Shown here in pieces: positions 1 through 5,339 of a DNA stretch of 6,158 bases; the first letter of the stretch is position 1, and every line of letters begins with the position of its first letter. Origin of the DNA: UBA647 sp964400545 (GTDB taxonomy: Bacteria; Acidobacteriota; Aminicenantia; UBA2199); contig CAYNUG010000131.1 of assembly GCA_964400545.1 (NCBI GenBank), positions 1 to 6,158 of the forward strand, read 5' to 3'. The translations under genes and the position numbers were made by a program. The notes under the pieces were generated by a model. The model was not told where the DNA came from. It saw nothing but the letters and a program-made list of their open reading frames with translations, and did no database searches.

Positions 1-90
1 ATATGGACGTAGATTTAGGACCCATCGTTATTCCTAGGTAAACTTCTTTCTCCATTATTTATAATATTAGTATAATTTAGTTTACTATTC

Positions 91-169
91 AAATTTATAT
101 TTCAACAAAAATCAATTCCGTAAACATAAATAATAAAAAAAATACAAATAATTGTTGAAATATAAATTT
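91..169. repeat. Perfect 18-bp inverted repeat with 43-nt spacer
   Basis: The left arm at 91-108 reads AAATTTATATTTCAACAA. The right arm at 152-169 is its exact reverse complement, and pairing stops at once on both sides. The two TTCAACAA/TTGTTGAA inner ends are not simple A/T runs, so chance is less likely than for an ordinary AT-rich palindrome. The position directly upstream of a tyrosine recombinase gene, with the right arm covering the predicted -35 box, suggests a protein binding site: a recombinase arm or core site, or an autoregulatory operator. It could also be the end of an earlier element. The role is inferred. Confidence 0.6.
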
Positions 170-182
170 TATAAATTATAAT
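155..182 (+). promoter_or_regulatory. Candidate sigma70-like promoter of the first recombinase
   Basis: TTGAAA at 155-160 and TATAAT at 177-182 are separated by 16 nt, giving a likely transcript start near 190 and a leader of about 60 nt before the ATG at 250. The -35 box lies inside the right arm of the inverted repeat, so a protein bound there would block transcription. The strongly AT-rich background makes a chance match possible. Confidence 0.35.
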
Positions 183-249
183 TATATTATGAATAAAGTT
201 TTCGAACTAGAAAAAAATAAGATTAGGGATATTTTTAGGAGAAGATAAA

Positions 250-1359
250 ATGAATAAACTAAAACCAGAAGTGAAGAAGCATGATCCAGTTTTACAAAAA
301 TTGAAGTATTGCAAAATGGAAGATTTTCAATTAGGTATCATTGAAATATTAAAAAAATCTGAATTAAAACTAAATATTTGGATGGATTATTTTTTTGCCA
401 TTAAATCTGTTAGTGGAATATCATTTAGTTCTCTAATAAATTATAGAACTTCCTTTAAGCATTTTAAAAAAGTTTATCATAAAAGATTTAAAAGCTATAA
501 TTTAAAATATTGGAATAGACAAATAACCCAAGATTTTGTTGATAAATTAAAGGACCAATATTCACCATATACAGTTGAATCATATTTTACAGCACTTAAG
601 TCTCTTGCTTCATGGATAAAAGATTATAGGAATGACATATTTCAATATGATATTCCTTTTGACAATATCAGTTTACCAATAAAAAAAGTAAGAGAATCAA
701 AAGCACTAACGAAAACTGAGATTGAAAAAATTAAATCTGTAGTAAAAGAGAATGCAACTCGAAAACAAGAACTTATACAATACGGAACTTACTTTTTGTG
801 TGGAGATACTAGAAGAGCTATAAGAGACCAAGCAATATTTTTTGTATTATTAAACCTTGGTCTTAGAAATCAGGAAATCTGTGATCTCACTTTAAATCAA
901 CTTCATTCAAATTATTTTCACAAAGTAAAATGCAAAGGTAATTTCTATAGGGATGTAGAGATTCCTATTAATACTTATAATTATATTAAATTGTATATTG
1001 AGACAGAGAGAAAAGAAGATGAAAACCTTTTCATAAATAAATCTCCACTATTTCTAATACATACAAATGGAAAAAGTATTAGTAATTCTGGAAAAGTGAA
1101 CCCGTTATATTTAAATACGATTATTAAACGGATTAAGCAAGATTCATACGAAAGATATCCTGAATTAAAAAATTTACTTTTAACTTCAATGGTATTTCGT
1201 CACTCATTGGCTTTGAATATTGCGAACTCAACAGAAAAAAACACTCAGCATTTAATCGATTCAATATTGGGACATACTCCATGGCATAACTCAAGTCACT
1301 ATACAATCCCATTTAGGGAAGATTGTATAAAAATAATAAATGAATTTGAGCAAAAGTGA
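250..1359 (+). CDS. Tyrosine recombinase / phage-type integrase (first copy)
   Basis: Predicted site-specific DNA strand-exchange enzyme of 369 residues. Residues about 40-135 form a helical core-binding (SAM-like) domain; the catalytic domain runs from about 150 to 360. Visible active-site residues are Arg206 in LGLRNQEI, a beta-hairpin Lys (Lys227 or Lys229), Arg317 followed by His318, His342 in LGHTPW and the nucleophile Tyr351 in SSHYTIP. The usual first His of the HxxR box is replaced by Met314 (MVFRH); this position varies in some active relatives. The start is supported by AGGAGAAG at 237-244. No excisionase or cargo is linked to it. Very low GC (12 of 60 bases at 421-480) compared with the module downstream suggests separate acquisition. 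It is not close in sequence to the recombinase at 2712. Family assignment is firm; whether it acts as an XerC/D-like, transposon or phage integrase is open. Confidence 0.9.
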   Translation: MNKLKPEVKKHDPVLQKLKYCKMEDFQLGIIEILKKSELKLNIWMDYFFAIKSVSGISFSSLINYRTSFKHFKKVYHKRFKSYNLKYWNRQITQDFVDKLKDQYSPYTVESYFTALKSLASWIKDYRNDIFQYDIPFDNISLPIKKVRESKALTKTEIEKIKSVVKENATRKQELIQYGTYFLCGDTRRAIRDQAIFFVLLNLGLRNQEICDLTLNQLHSNYFHKVKCKGNFYRDVEIPINTYNYIKLYIETERKEDENLFINKSPLFLIHTNGKSISNSGKVNPLYLNTIIKRIKQDSYERYPELKNLLLTSMVFRHSLALNIANSTEKNTQHLIDSILGHTPWHNSSHYTIPFREDCIKIINEFEQK

Positions 1360-1361
1360 AC

Positions 1362-1436
1362 ATGACTGCTAACTGGTCTGAGAAAACTATTTGGAGGAAT
1401 GGGTTTTTTATCGAAGATGAAATGGAAAACAAATGA
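1362..1436 (+). CDS. 24-codon open frame, possible 3' stump of a truncated gene
   Basis: A short frame begins with ATG at 1362, three bases after the first recombinase stop, and ends in TGA at 1434-1436. That stop overlaps the ATG of the next gene in an ATGA arrangement typical of translationally coupled operon genes. The peptide is rich in charged and aromatic residues (it contains SEKTIW and GFFIEDE) and does not look random, but I do not recognise it. One reading is that it is the C-terminal end of a gene that once led the membrane protein/excisionase/recombinase operon and lost its 5' part when the AT-rich recombinase segment arrived. Another is that it is a non-coding junction. A second small frame at 1399-1443, preceded by GGAGG, also overlaps the same start. 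Confidence 0.3.
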   Translation: MTANWSEKTIWRNGFFIEDEMENK

Positions 1437-2380
1437 CTATTAAAAATACATCTCAGAATAAATATGTATTCAGCTTCCTGGCTATCGGATTCACTTTTAT
1501 CTCAGCCTATAACGGATACAATTTCTATAGGATTATCCTTGGCTTGTCAGTGGCGGTATTAATTACGGTTGTTTTTGAAGTAGGACGGATTGCCAGTTTG
1601 TTCAGATTGCTTAATTCCGGTAGAAGGAATAGTCCGCTTGCATTCATCATGTATATTATTATTGCATCGGTATGTACCTTTGCATCAATAAATTCATTTA
1701 CAACTGATATTATTTCTAAAAGCAGGGAAGGTGATAAGTATTTTAATGAACAGATAAGCAATATAAAAGAGGCTTATTCCAAAAAGATAGAATCAGAGTT
1801 TGATCTTTTGAAAAGAGATATAAAATATCTGGAAAATAAGGTGGCAAAATATCACAAGAGTGATTATTGGAAGAGAAGATTATCACAGATAGTCAAAAAC
1901 TATGACAAAAAAATCATGGAGCGTGACGAATTCATGAATACATTTCCGAAAGATCCTGACAAGTGGATCAAAGCTAACTCTCCTCTATTGAGAGTGAACC
2001 TGAAAGAAGAGCTTAAAACAGATAATGAATTGATCTCGGTTAAGATAGCTTTAAAAGAGATATGGGGACTGGAGAGTATTCAGGTGCAGAAACTGATAGG
2101 AATAGTTCTCACCATTGCAATTGAATTGTTAATTCTTTTGTTGGCTACTCTATCGGTCAAAATGGATAGTGAGAAGGAGATATTGGCTAACAGTGATCTG
2201 CTGAATTCAAACTTTGAACAAAGATCTGTGAATAAGTTCATTGAACTAAATAAGGAACACTTCAGAAAGACCGGGAAATTACTTCCGCAAAGTAAATTAA
2301 ATATGAATCTAAGGCCTATCCGGTTGTTTTTAAATAATTATGATAACAAGTCACTGAGGGACATATTTCAGAGCTATTAG
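1433..2380 (+). CDS. Membrane protein with four predicted segments and a central coiled coil, unknown function
   Basis: A 315-residue protein that I do not recognise. Hydrophobic segments lie at about residues 11-28, 33-50, 68-88 and 220-241. Between the third and fourth is a roughly 130-residue highly charged helical region (about 95-215), rich in Lys/Glu with heptad-like spacing, probably a coiled coil. With an even number of segments, both termini should be on the same side of the membrane and the coiled coil on the opposite side from the loop 51-67. The C-terminal tail (242-315) is polar. The start is chosen because the upstream frame overlaps it by ATGA; no strong Shine-Dalgarno precedes it directly, so coupling is likely. 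It is followed after 10 bp by the excisionase-like gene and then the second recombinase, so it appears to belong to an integrative element operon. Possible roles include entry exclusion or another membrane function of the element; none is demonstrated. Confidence 0.75.
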   Translation: MTIKNTSQNKYVFSFLAIGFTFISAYNGYNFYRIILGLSVAVLITVVFEVGRIASLFRLLNSGRRNSPLAFIMYIIIASVCTFASINSFTTDIISKSREGDKYFNEQISNIKEAYSKKIESEFDLLKRDIKYLENKVAKYHKSDYWKRRLSQIVKNYDKKIMERDEFMNTFPKDPDKWIKANSPLLRVNLKEELKTDNELISVKIALKEIWGLESIQVQKLIGIVLTIAIELLILLLATLSVKMDSEKEILANSDLLNSNFEQRSVNKFIELNKEHFRKTGKLLPQSKLNMNLRPIRLFLNNYDNKSLRDIFQSY

Positions 2381-2390
2381 AAAAACTCAA

Positions 2391-2702
2391 ATGGAAAGTT
2401 TATTTAACCAGAATCGTTTACTGACAGTGAAGGAGGTGGCAAAAATTCTGAATTCATCCACTTCAACGATCTATAAGCGGGTACATGAAGGTCAAATTCC
2501 CAGTGTAAAACTCTGGGTTGGGGGGTCTACCCGGGTTAGATTTGATCCGACAGTTATGAATAAATGGTTAGAGGAACGTTCCAGGGAAGTTGAGGTATTT
2601 GAACGGAGTAAGGTTGATATCAGTATTTCTCCTAAAAGATCAGGTAAAGAGAAAGTGGAAGAGTTCAATCAATATGTGGATGAACTTAGAGAAGCAATGT
2701 GA
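2391..2702 (+). CDS. Excisionase-family helix-turn-helix DNA-binding protein
   Basis: A 103-residue protein. Residues about 9-62 match the MerR-like excisionase domain (HTH_17 type). A first helix opens with LLTVKEVAKIL (10-20). The recognition helix follows as STSTIYKRVHEGQIPS (23-38), then a wing ending in VRFDPTVMNKWLEE. Such proteins bind and bend DNA near attachment sites, directing a partner integrase toward excision, or act as small transcriptional regulators. The tail (about 66-103) is charged and specific to this protein. The gene sits 10 bp after the membrane protein stop and 9 bp before the second tyrosine recombinase, the classic xis-int order, so it is most likely the recombination directionality factor of that enzyme. 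That partnership is inferred from position. The start ATG at 2391 places the domain at the N terminus as in the family; no strong ribosome binding site is visible. Confidence 0.88.
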   Translation: MESLFNQNRLLTVKEVAKILNSSTSTIYKRVHEGQIPSVKLWVGGSTRVRFDPTVMNKWLEERSREVEVFERSKVDISISPKRSGKEKVEEFNQYVDELREAM

Positions 2703-2711
2703 GGTGAAAAC

Positions 2712-3800
2712 ATGAGAGTATTTAAGAAAATTACAAATGGAGTTAAAAGTGAAAAGTGGTGGATCGATTATTCCATTAATGGTATTCGGTTCCGGAAAGC
2801 GATATCGACTAACAAGAGAGAAGCGGAGATGGTGTTGAATAAGTTGCAATCGAAGATTATCCATAACCAGTATGATTTACCCAATAACGAGAAGTATAAC
2901 TTTGCCGATTTTTCGAAGAAGTATCTGAAGGATCATGCAATCCCGATGAAAGCAAAGAACAGTGTGAAAGCTGATATATTTCACCTGAAGCATCTGATGG
3001 AATATTTTGGTGAATTCAATCTGGATGAGATCAATGATTATCATTATGAACAATACAGAAACATGAGGCTTGGACAAAAGGTAAAGAGAGGAAACAAAAT
3101 GACCTCTCCAACGACCATCAATAGGGAAGGGGCACTGCTTAGATCGATTCTAAACAAAGCTGTTCATTGGGATTATTTGAATTTTAATCCTATCAAGAAG
3201 ATGTCAATGTTCAAGGAACTACCAAAGGAAAGAATTCTGACTGAGGGCGAGATCGCAAGGCTGGTTGCTCATGCAGAAGGTGATCTTAAATATATGATCC
3301 TGATCGCATTGAACACCGGGATGAGGAGAGGGGAGATCTTTCATCTGAAAACCTCCCTGATCAACCTGAGAGAAGGATTTCTTACAATTGAAGCCATAAC
3401 CTCGAAAACAAGAAGAACAAGGGATATCGAGCTAAATGATTCATTAATGGACTTGTTCGGGATGCTGTTGCCCGAGAGAAGTAGGCAAGAGTATTTATTC
3501 GAAAGTCCAAAGACCGGAAAACCATATACAGATATCAAAAAGGGGTGGGCAACTCTGTTGAAAAAAGCAGACATCGAAAACCTCCGATTCCATGACCTTC
3601 GTCACATCTTTGCTACCTATGCAATCCTACGTGGAGGAGATCTGATCTCCTTACAAGATACACTTGGTCATACTCAAATTACTACCACACGTCGATACTC
3701 AAAAGCCATGAGAGAAGGCAAACGAAAACTGGTAAATGGATTCAATGTTCCAGATTCTGAACCAAATATCATTGAACTGGAAGAAAAGAAGAGTGGGTGA
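2712..3800 (+). CDS. Tyrosine recombinase / integrase with complete catalytic set (second copy)
   Basis: A 362-residue site-specific recombinase. Residues 1-55 resemble the small N-terminal arm-binding domain of phage/ICE integrases (YSINGIRFRKA, then a helix). A SAM-like core-binding domain lies at about 62-165 and the catalytic domain at about 172-345. All active-site residues are present: Arg205 (TGMRRGE), Lys232 (TSKTRR), His294 and Arg297 (FHDLRH), His320 (LGHTQ) and Tyr329 (TTRRYS). The start is supported by GAGGTGA at 2701-2707, nine bases after the excisionase-like gene. The last 20 or so codons (from 3738) encode an acidic tail, GFNVPDSEPNIIELE, which recurs as in-frame fragments twice downstream. 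I infer that this 3' end doubles as the enzyme's attachment site, so the C terminus would be exchanged at each integration. GC is clearly higher than in the downstream cargo. Confidence 0.95.
   Translation: MRVFKKITNGVKSEKWWIDYSINGIRFRKAISTNKREAEMVLNKLQSKIIHNQYDLPNNEKYNFADFSKKYLKDHAIPMKAKNSVKADIFHLKHLMEYFGEFNLDEINDYHYEQYRNMRLGQKVKRGNKMTSPTTINREGALLRSILNKAVHWDYLNFNPIKKMSMFKELPKERILTEGEIARLVAHAEGDLKYMILIALNTGMRRGEIFHLKTSLINLREGFLTIEAITSKTRRTRDIELNDSLMDLFGMLLPERSRQEYLFESPKTGKPYTDIKKGWATLLKKADIENLRFHDLRHIFATYAILRGGDLISLQDTLGHTQITTTRRYSKAMREGKRKLVNGFNVPDSEPNIIELEEKKSG
3738..3800 (+). repeat. Integrase 3'-end repeat, copy 1 (in place); putative attachment site
   Basis: This segment encodes the recombinase C-terminal tail from Gly343 to the TGA stop. 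From the TTC codon (3741), 48 of 57 aligned bases are identical to copy 2 at 4446-4502, with one GAA codon extra here. The encoded tails differ only by Val/Ile, Asp/Glu and Ser/Ala besides that codon. Similarity to copy 3 runs from Lys337 (3720) to the IEL codons. It is proposed as the recombination site where cassettes enter. The exact crossover point is not known. Confidence 0.8.
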
Positions 3801-3880
3801 CTATTACGAAGTTTTGTTTTGTTCTTCAAATATGATCTTAATAAAAAAATGTTTGAAGGAATTACTTTTTAGAGTTTGCT

Positions 3881-4394
3881 TTAGAATTCAATCATTTTTT
3901 TTTCAAGTTCATCTATTTCACTTTTAAAGAGTAATAATAAATTTGCTTGACCATTACTTATTTCACCAAAGAGTTTTGTGATTGTTTCGGTGGGGTTCTT
4001 TGTAATTTGGGAATAAGCACTTTCAATTTTACTGTTAAGTGAGTTAATAGCAGCAGTAGAATTCTTAGAGATATAAAGATTTAAGTANNNNNNNNNNATC
4101 CAATGCATATGTGTAATTTTGAATAAGTGTTAGAACAGTTTTTTTTGTATGTAAAGAAGGTTGATGGAGTATATTACTATTATTTGTAATAAAACTTGAT
4201 AACTCTATTAGTATAGAATCGTAAGCTTTTTTTTTTACATCAATATTGTCCTTTATTTTATTTCTTTTTTCTCTTTTAGTTTCCTGATTTAATTGTTTTT
4301 TATTAATTATAAGGCCACCTAATACTCCAATTAGAGCACCAATAAGAGCACTTGAAGCTGATAAAATTGCAATCCAAATAGTTTGATTTTCCAT
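3881..4394 (-). CDS. Small membrane-anchored cargo protein of unknown function, interrupted by an assembly gap
   Basis: Two minus-strand open pieces, 4394-4098 (99 codons) and 4087-3881 (68 codons plus TAA), meet exactly at codon boundaries on either side of ten Ns. One gene of about 167 residues plus the unsequenced part is therefore likely. It would be in frame only if the true gap is a multiple of three, which ten is not, so the N count is probably nominal. The protein has one membrane segment at about residues 7-31 (glycine-rich, SALIGALIGVLGG), a strongly basic stretch, then a Lys/Glu/Asn-rich helical domain ending in a coiled-coil-like SEIDELEKKM. The topology predicts a cytoplasmic C-terminal domain. 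ATG at 4394 is chosen; a TTG at 4409 would add five residues. I do not recognise the family. It lies in a cassette-like segment opposite to the recombinase. Confidence 0.65.
4088..4097. other. Assembly gap of ten Ns
   Basis: Ten consecutive Ns interrupt the cargo gene. Both flanking pieces of that gene are open and end on a codon boundary at the gap, so the gap rather than a mutation splits the gene. The real length of missing sequence is unknown. Confidence 0.98.
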
Positions 4395-4436
4395 CCTAAA
4401 GGATATCAAAGCAAAACTCTTTATTCAAATTTCAAA

Positions 4437-4502
4437 ATGAAGGAATTCAATATCCCTGAAGCAGAACCAAATATTATTGAACTTGAAAAGAAGAGTGGGT
4501 AA
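4437..4502 (+). repeat. Integrase 3'-end repeat, copy 2
   Basis: It reads in frame as an ATG followed by KEFNIPEAEPNIIELEKKSG and TAA. From TTC at 4446 it matches copy 1 at 48 of 57 aligned bases, and the shared run continues past the stop (GTGGGT, A or G, A, then TATT two bases on). Similarity begins abruptly near GAATTC: the KRKL-NG codons found before this point in copies 1 and 3 are missing. The differences from copy 1 are mostly synonymous or conservative, so this piece came from a functional integrase gene of a related element and is not a recent duplication. It marks the right end of cassette 1. Confidence 0.8.
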
Positions 4503-4604
4503 GTATTCCAAATATATTTGAAATATTGACTAAAAAAATAGAATTATTGAAATTTTCTTAATAATTTTCCTTTTAGACCCCCCAATGATTAAGTAGGAAT
4601 AGAA
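4503..4604. other. Short geneless spacer between integrase-tail copies 2 and 3
   Basis: About 100 bases separate the second tail copy from the third. No reading frame of note, RNA gene or clear hairpin terminator is visible. A 13-base AT palindrome (ATATTT-G-AAATAT, 4514-4526) and a run of six C (4578-4583) are the only local features. In the cassette model this is an empty or largely deleted cassette. Confidence 0.5.
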
Positions 4605-4688
4605 AGAAAAAGAAAGTTGGAAAATGGATTCAATATTACCGATACAGAGCCAAATGTCATTGAATTAAAAACTTCGAATAATAGATGA
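4605..4688 (+). repeat. Integrase 3'-end repeat, copy 3
   Basis: It reads RKRKLENGFNITDTEPNVIEL, then a different ending, KTSNNR, and TGA at 4686-4688. The frame is open from 4593, after a TAA at 4590. Against copy 1, 15 of 20 residues from KRKL to IEL are identical and most others are conservative, but the codons have diverged. Unlike copy 2 it keeps the KRKL-NG codons upstream of the core and lacks the KKSG ending, so copies 2 and 3 share different sides of copy 1. It is a 3' fragment of an integrase gene with no start or catalytic domain. It is a candidate for the original tail pushed downstream by later insertions. Confidence 0.75.
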
Positions 4689-4782
4689 AATTCAATTTAA
4701 CAAATTGATAAATTCATTATGATATATTGCATCCAAGAATATCCTAAAGGTGATATATTTTCTAAATATTAGTGACTTCGAA

Positions 4783-5289
4783 TCATGATTCTTCTTCTTT
4801 ATTTGACTCCAAATCCTCAGGCTTTTTAAATGGGAATTCATCGATCCTCAAGAGTTTTCTTACATCTCTAACAACTTCAATCATTATATTTGGAGTTAAT
4901 CCTTCCGGATCAGGGAAACTAATACGTTTTAGAATTTTATTTTTTATAGGTGATAAAGCTTTTAAAGGGAAAATAAATTGATTCTTGTAAAACAAACGAA
5001 AGAATGCATTTTCTTCGGCATTTCTTACTTTTTCTGGAATTTCTTTCCGCAAATTCATCATATGCTTTTCTGCATATTCCTCCAACATCAAATAAAAATC
5101 TAATTGCCTTTGATAAAGGTGTTGGTCATACATTGCCGTTCTCTCTTTTCTTGCATGTTTAGATTGACTCTTTAGAGCTATATAAGAAATTACTATCGCA
5201 ATAAAAGCTATAAAGATTGTTATAATTTGATAAATGTCAAATGAGTTACTAGGAGTGTTCACAACATCAAGTATAACTTTTGGATTCAT
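4783..5289 (-). CDS. Small membrane-anchored cargo protein of unknown function
   Basis: A 168-residue protein that I do not recognise. A short polar N terminus is followed by one membrane segment at about residues 20-39 (IITIFIAFIAIVISYIAL) and a basic stretch SKHARKER, which predicts N-out, C-in topology. A mainly helical cytoplasmic domain follows, with YDQHLYQRQLDFYLMLEEYAEKH at about 54-76 in two aromatic-rich helices. The C terminus is acidic (EEES). The start ATG at 5287-5289 is preceded by purine-rich AGAGAGTAAAG and by a near-consensus promoter. It is the only gene of its cassette-like segment, is oriented opposite to the recombinase, and has nearly the same length and layout as the other cargo protein, although I see no sequence similarity between them. 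Small single-segment proteins with cytoplasmic domains are common cargo of mobile elements, including some phage-defence genes; that role is speculation here. Confidence 0.8.
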   Translation of the reverse strand: MNPKVILDVVNTPSNSFDIYQIITIFIAFIAIVISYIALKSQSKHARKERTAMYDQHLYQRQLDFYLMLEEYAEKHMMNLRKEIPEKVRNAEENAFFRLFYKNQFIFPLKALSPIKNKILKRISFPDPEGLTPNIMIEVVRDVRKLLRIDEFPFKKPEDLESNKEEES

Positions 5290-5306
5290 CTTTACTCTCT
5301 AATAAA

Positions 5307-5335
5307 ATTATATCAAACCTGTATATCCTTGACAA
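5307..5335 (-). promoter_or_regulatory. Near-consensus sigma70 promoter of the cargo gene at 5289
   Basis: On the minus strand TTGTCA (5335-5330) and TATAAT (5312-5307) are separated by exactly 17 nt, with five of six and six of six consensus bases. The predicted start near 5300 leaves a leader of about ten bases with a purine-rich ribosome binding site before the ATG at 5289. The cassette gene therefore carries its own promoter and need not depend on read-through from a neighbour. The -35 box ends two bases from the in-frame TAG that precedes the transposase remnant. Confidence 0.65.
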
Positions 5336-5339
5336 ATAG

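Larger units (their letters stand above)
1..249. other. AT-rich non-coding leader upstream of the first recombinase
   Basis: No convincing gene is visible. The first 41 bases have short open stretches in two plus frames that end at stops at 35-37 and 39-41. Either could be the tail of a gene starting left of the window, but neither peptide is recognisable. The remainder is extremely AT-rich. It holds an 18-bp inverted repeat (91-108 and 152-169), a sigma70-like promoter (155-182) and the ribosome binding site of the recombinase at 250. Confidence 0.6.
3801..4436. mobile_element. Putative cassette 1, inserted between integrase-tail copies 1 and 2
   Basis: The segment lies between the recombinase stop codon and the second tail copy. 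It is markedly AT-rich (13 G/C of 60 at 4201-4260) and contains one gene on the minus strand, facing the recombinase. Bases 3801-3880 hold no gene, only the convergent 3' space between recombinase and cargo, and no clear terminator hairpin. Flanking by two related copies of the same site is what single-unit integration by the adjacent recombinase would leave. That it is mobile is inferred. Confidence 0.5.
4689..5339. mobile_element. Putative cassette 2, between integrase-tail copy 3 and the transposase remnant
   Basis: It contains a minus-strand membrane-protein gene with its own promoter, preceded on the left by about 94 bases without a gene (4689-4782). The arrangement matches cassette 1: gene opposite to the recombinase, tail copy on the left. 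No clear fourth tail copy is seen on the right. The segment stops within a few bases of the IstA-like sequence, so the right boundary may have been lost by deletion or may be the insertion junction itself. Confidence 0.45.

Noticed and set aside
1..41. Possible tail of a gene entering from the left, in one of two plus frames
   Set aside because: Only 11-12 codons are visible, both frames are open, and neither peptide is recognisable, so no frame can be chosen.
3801..3880. Intrinsic terminator after the second recombinase
   Set aside because: T-rich stretches exist, but no GC-rich stem precedes them.
3736..3927. Plus-strand 63-codon frame across the end of the second recombinase
   Set aside because: It overlaps the recombinase in another frame and its peptide is low-complexity phenylalanine-rich sequence from AT-rich DNA.
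4400..4460. Promoter for the first cargo gene inside tail copy 2
   Set aside because: Only weak, poorly spaced boxes (such as TTGAAT then TGAATA) are present in AT-rich sequence.
4503..4604. Integron attC-like site or CRISPR repeat
   Set aside because: There are no paired inverted core sites with the attC layout and no regularly spaced identical repeats; the repeated unit here is an integrase coding tail.
4671..4783. Nine-base direct repeat ACTTCGAAT at 4671-4679 and 4775-4783
   Set aside because: It is short, contains the palindrome TTCGAA, is seen only twice, and does not coincide with a boundary supported by anything else.
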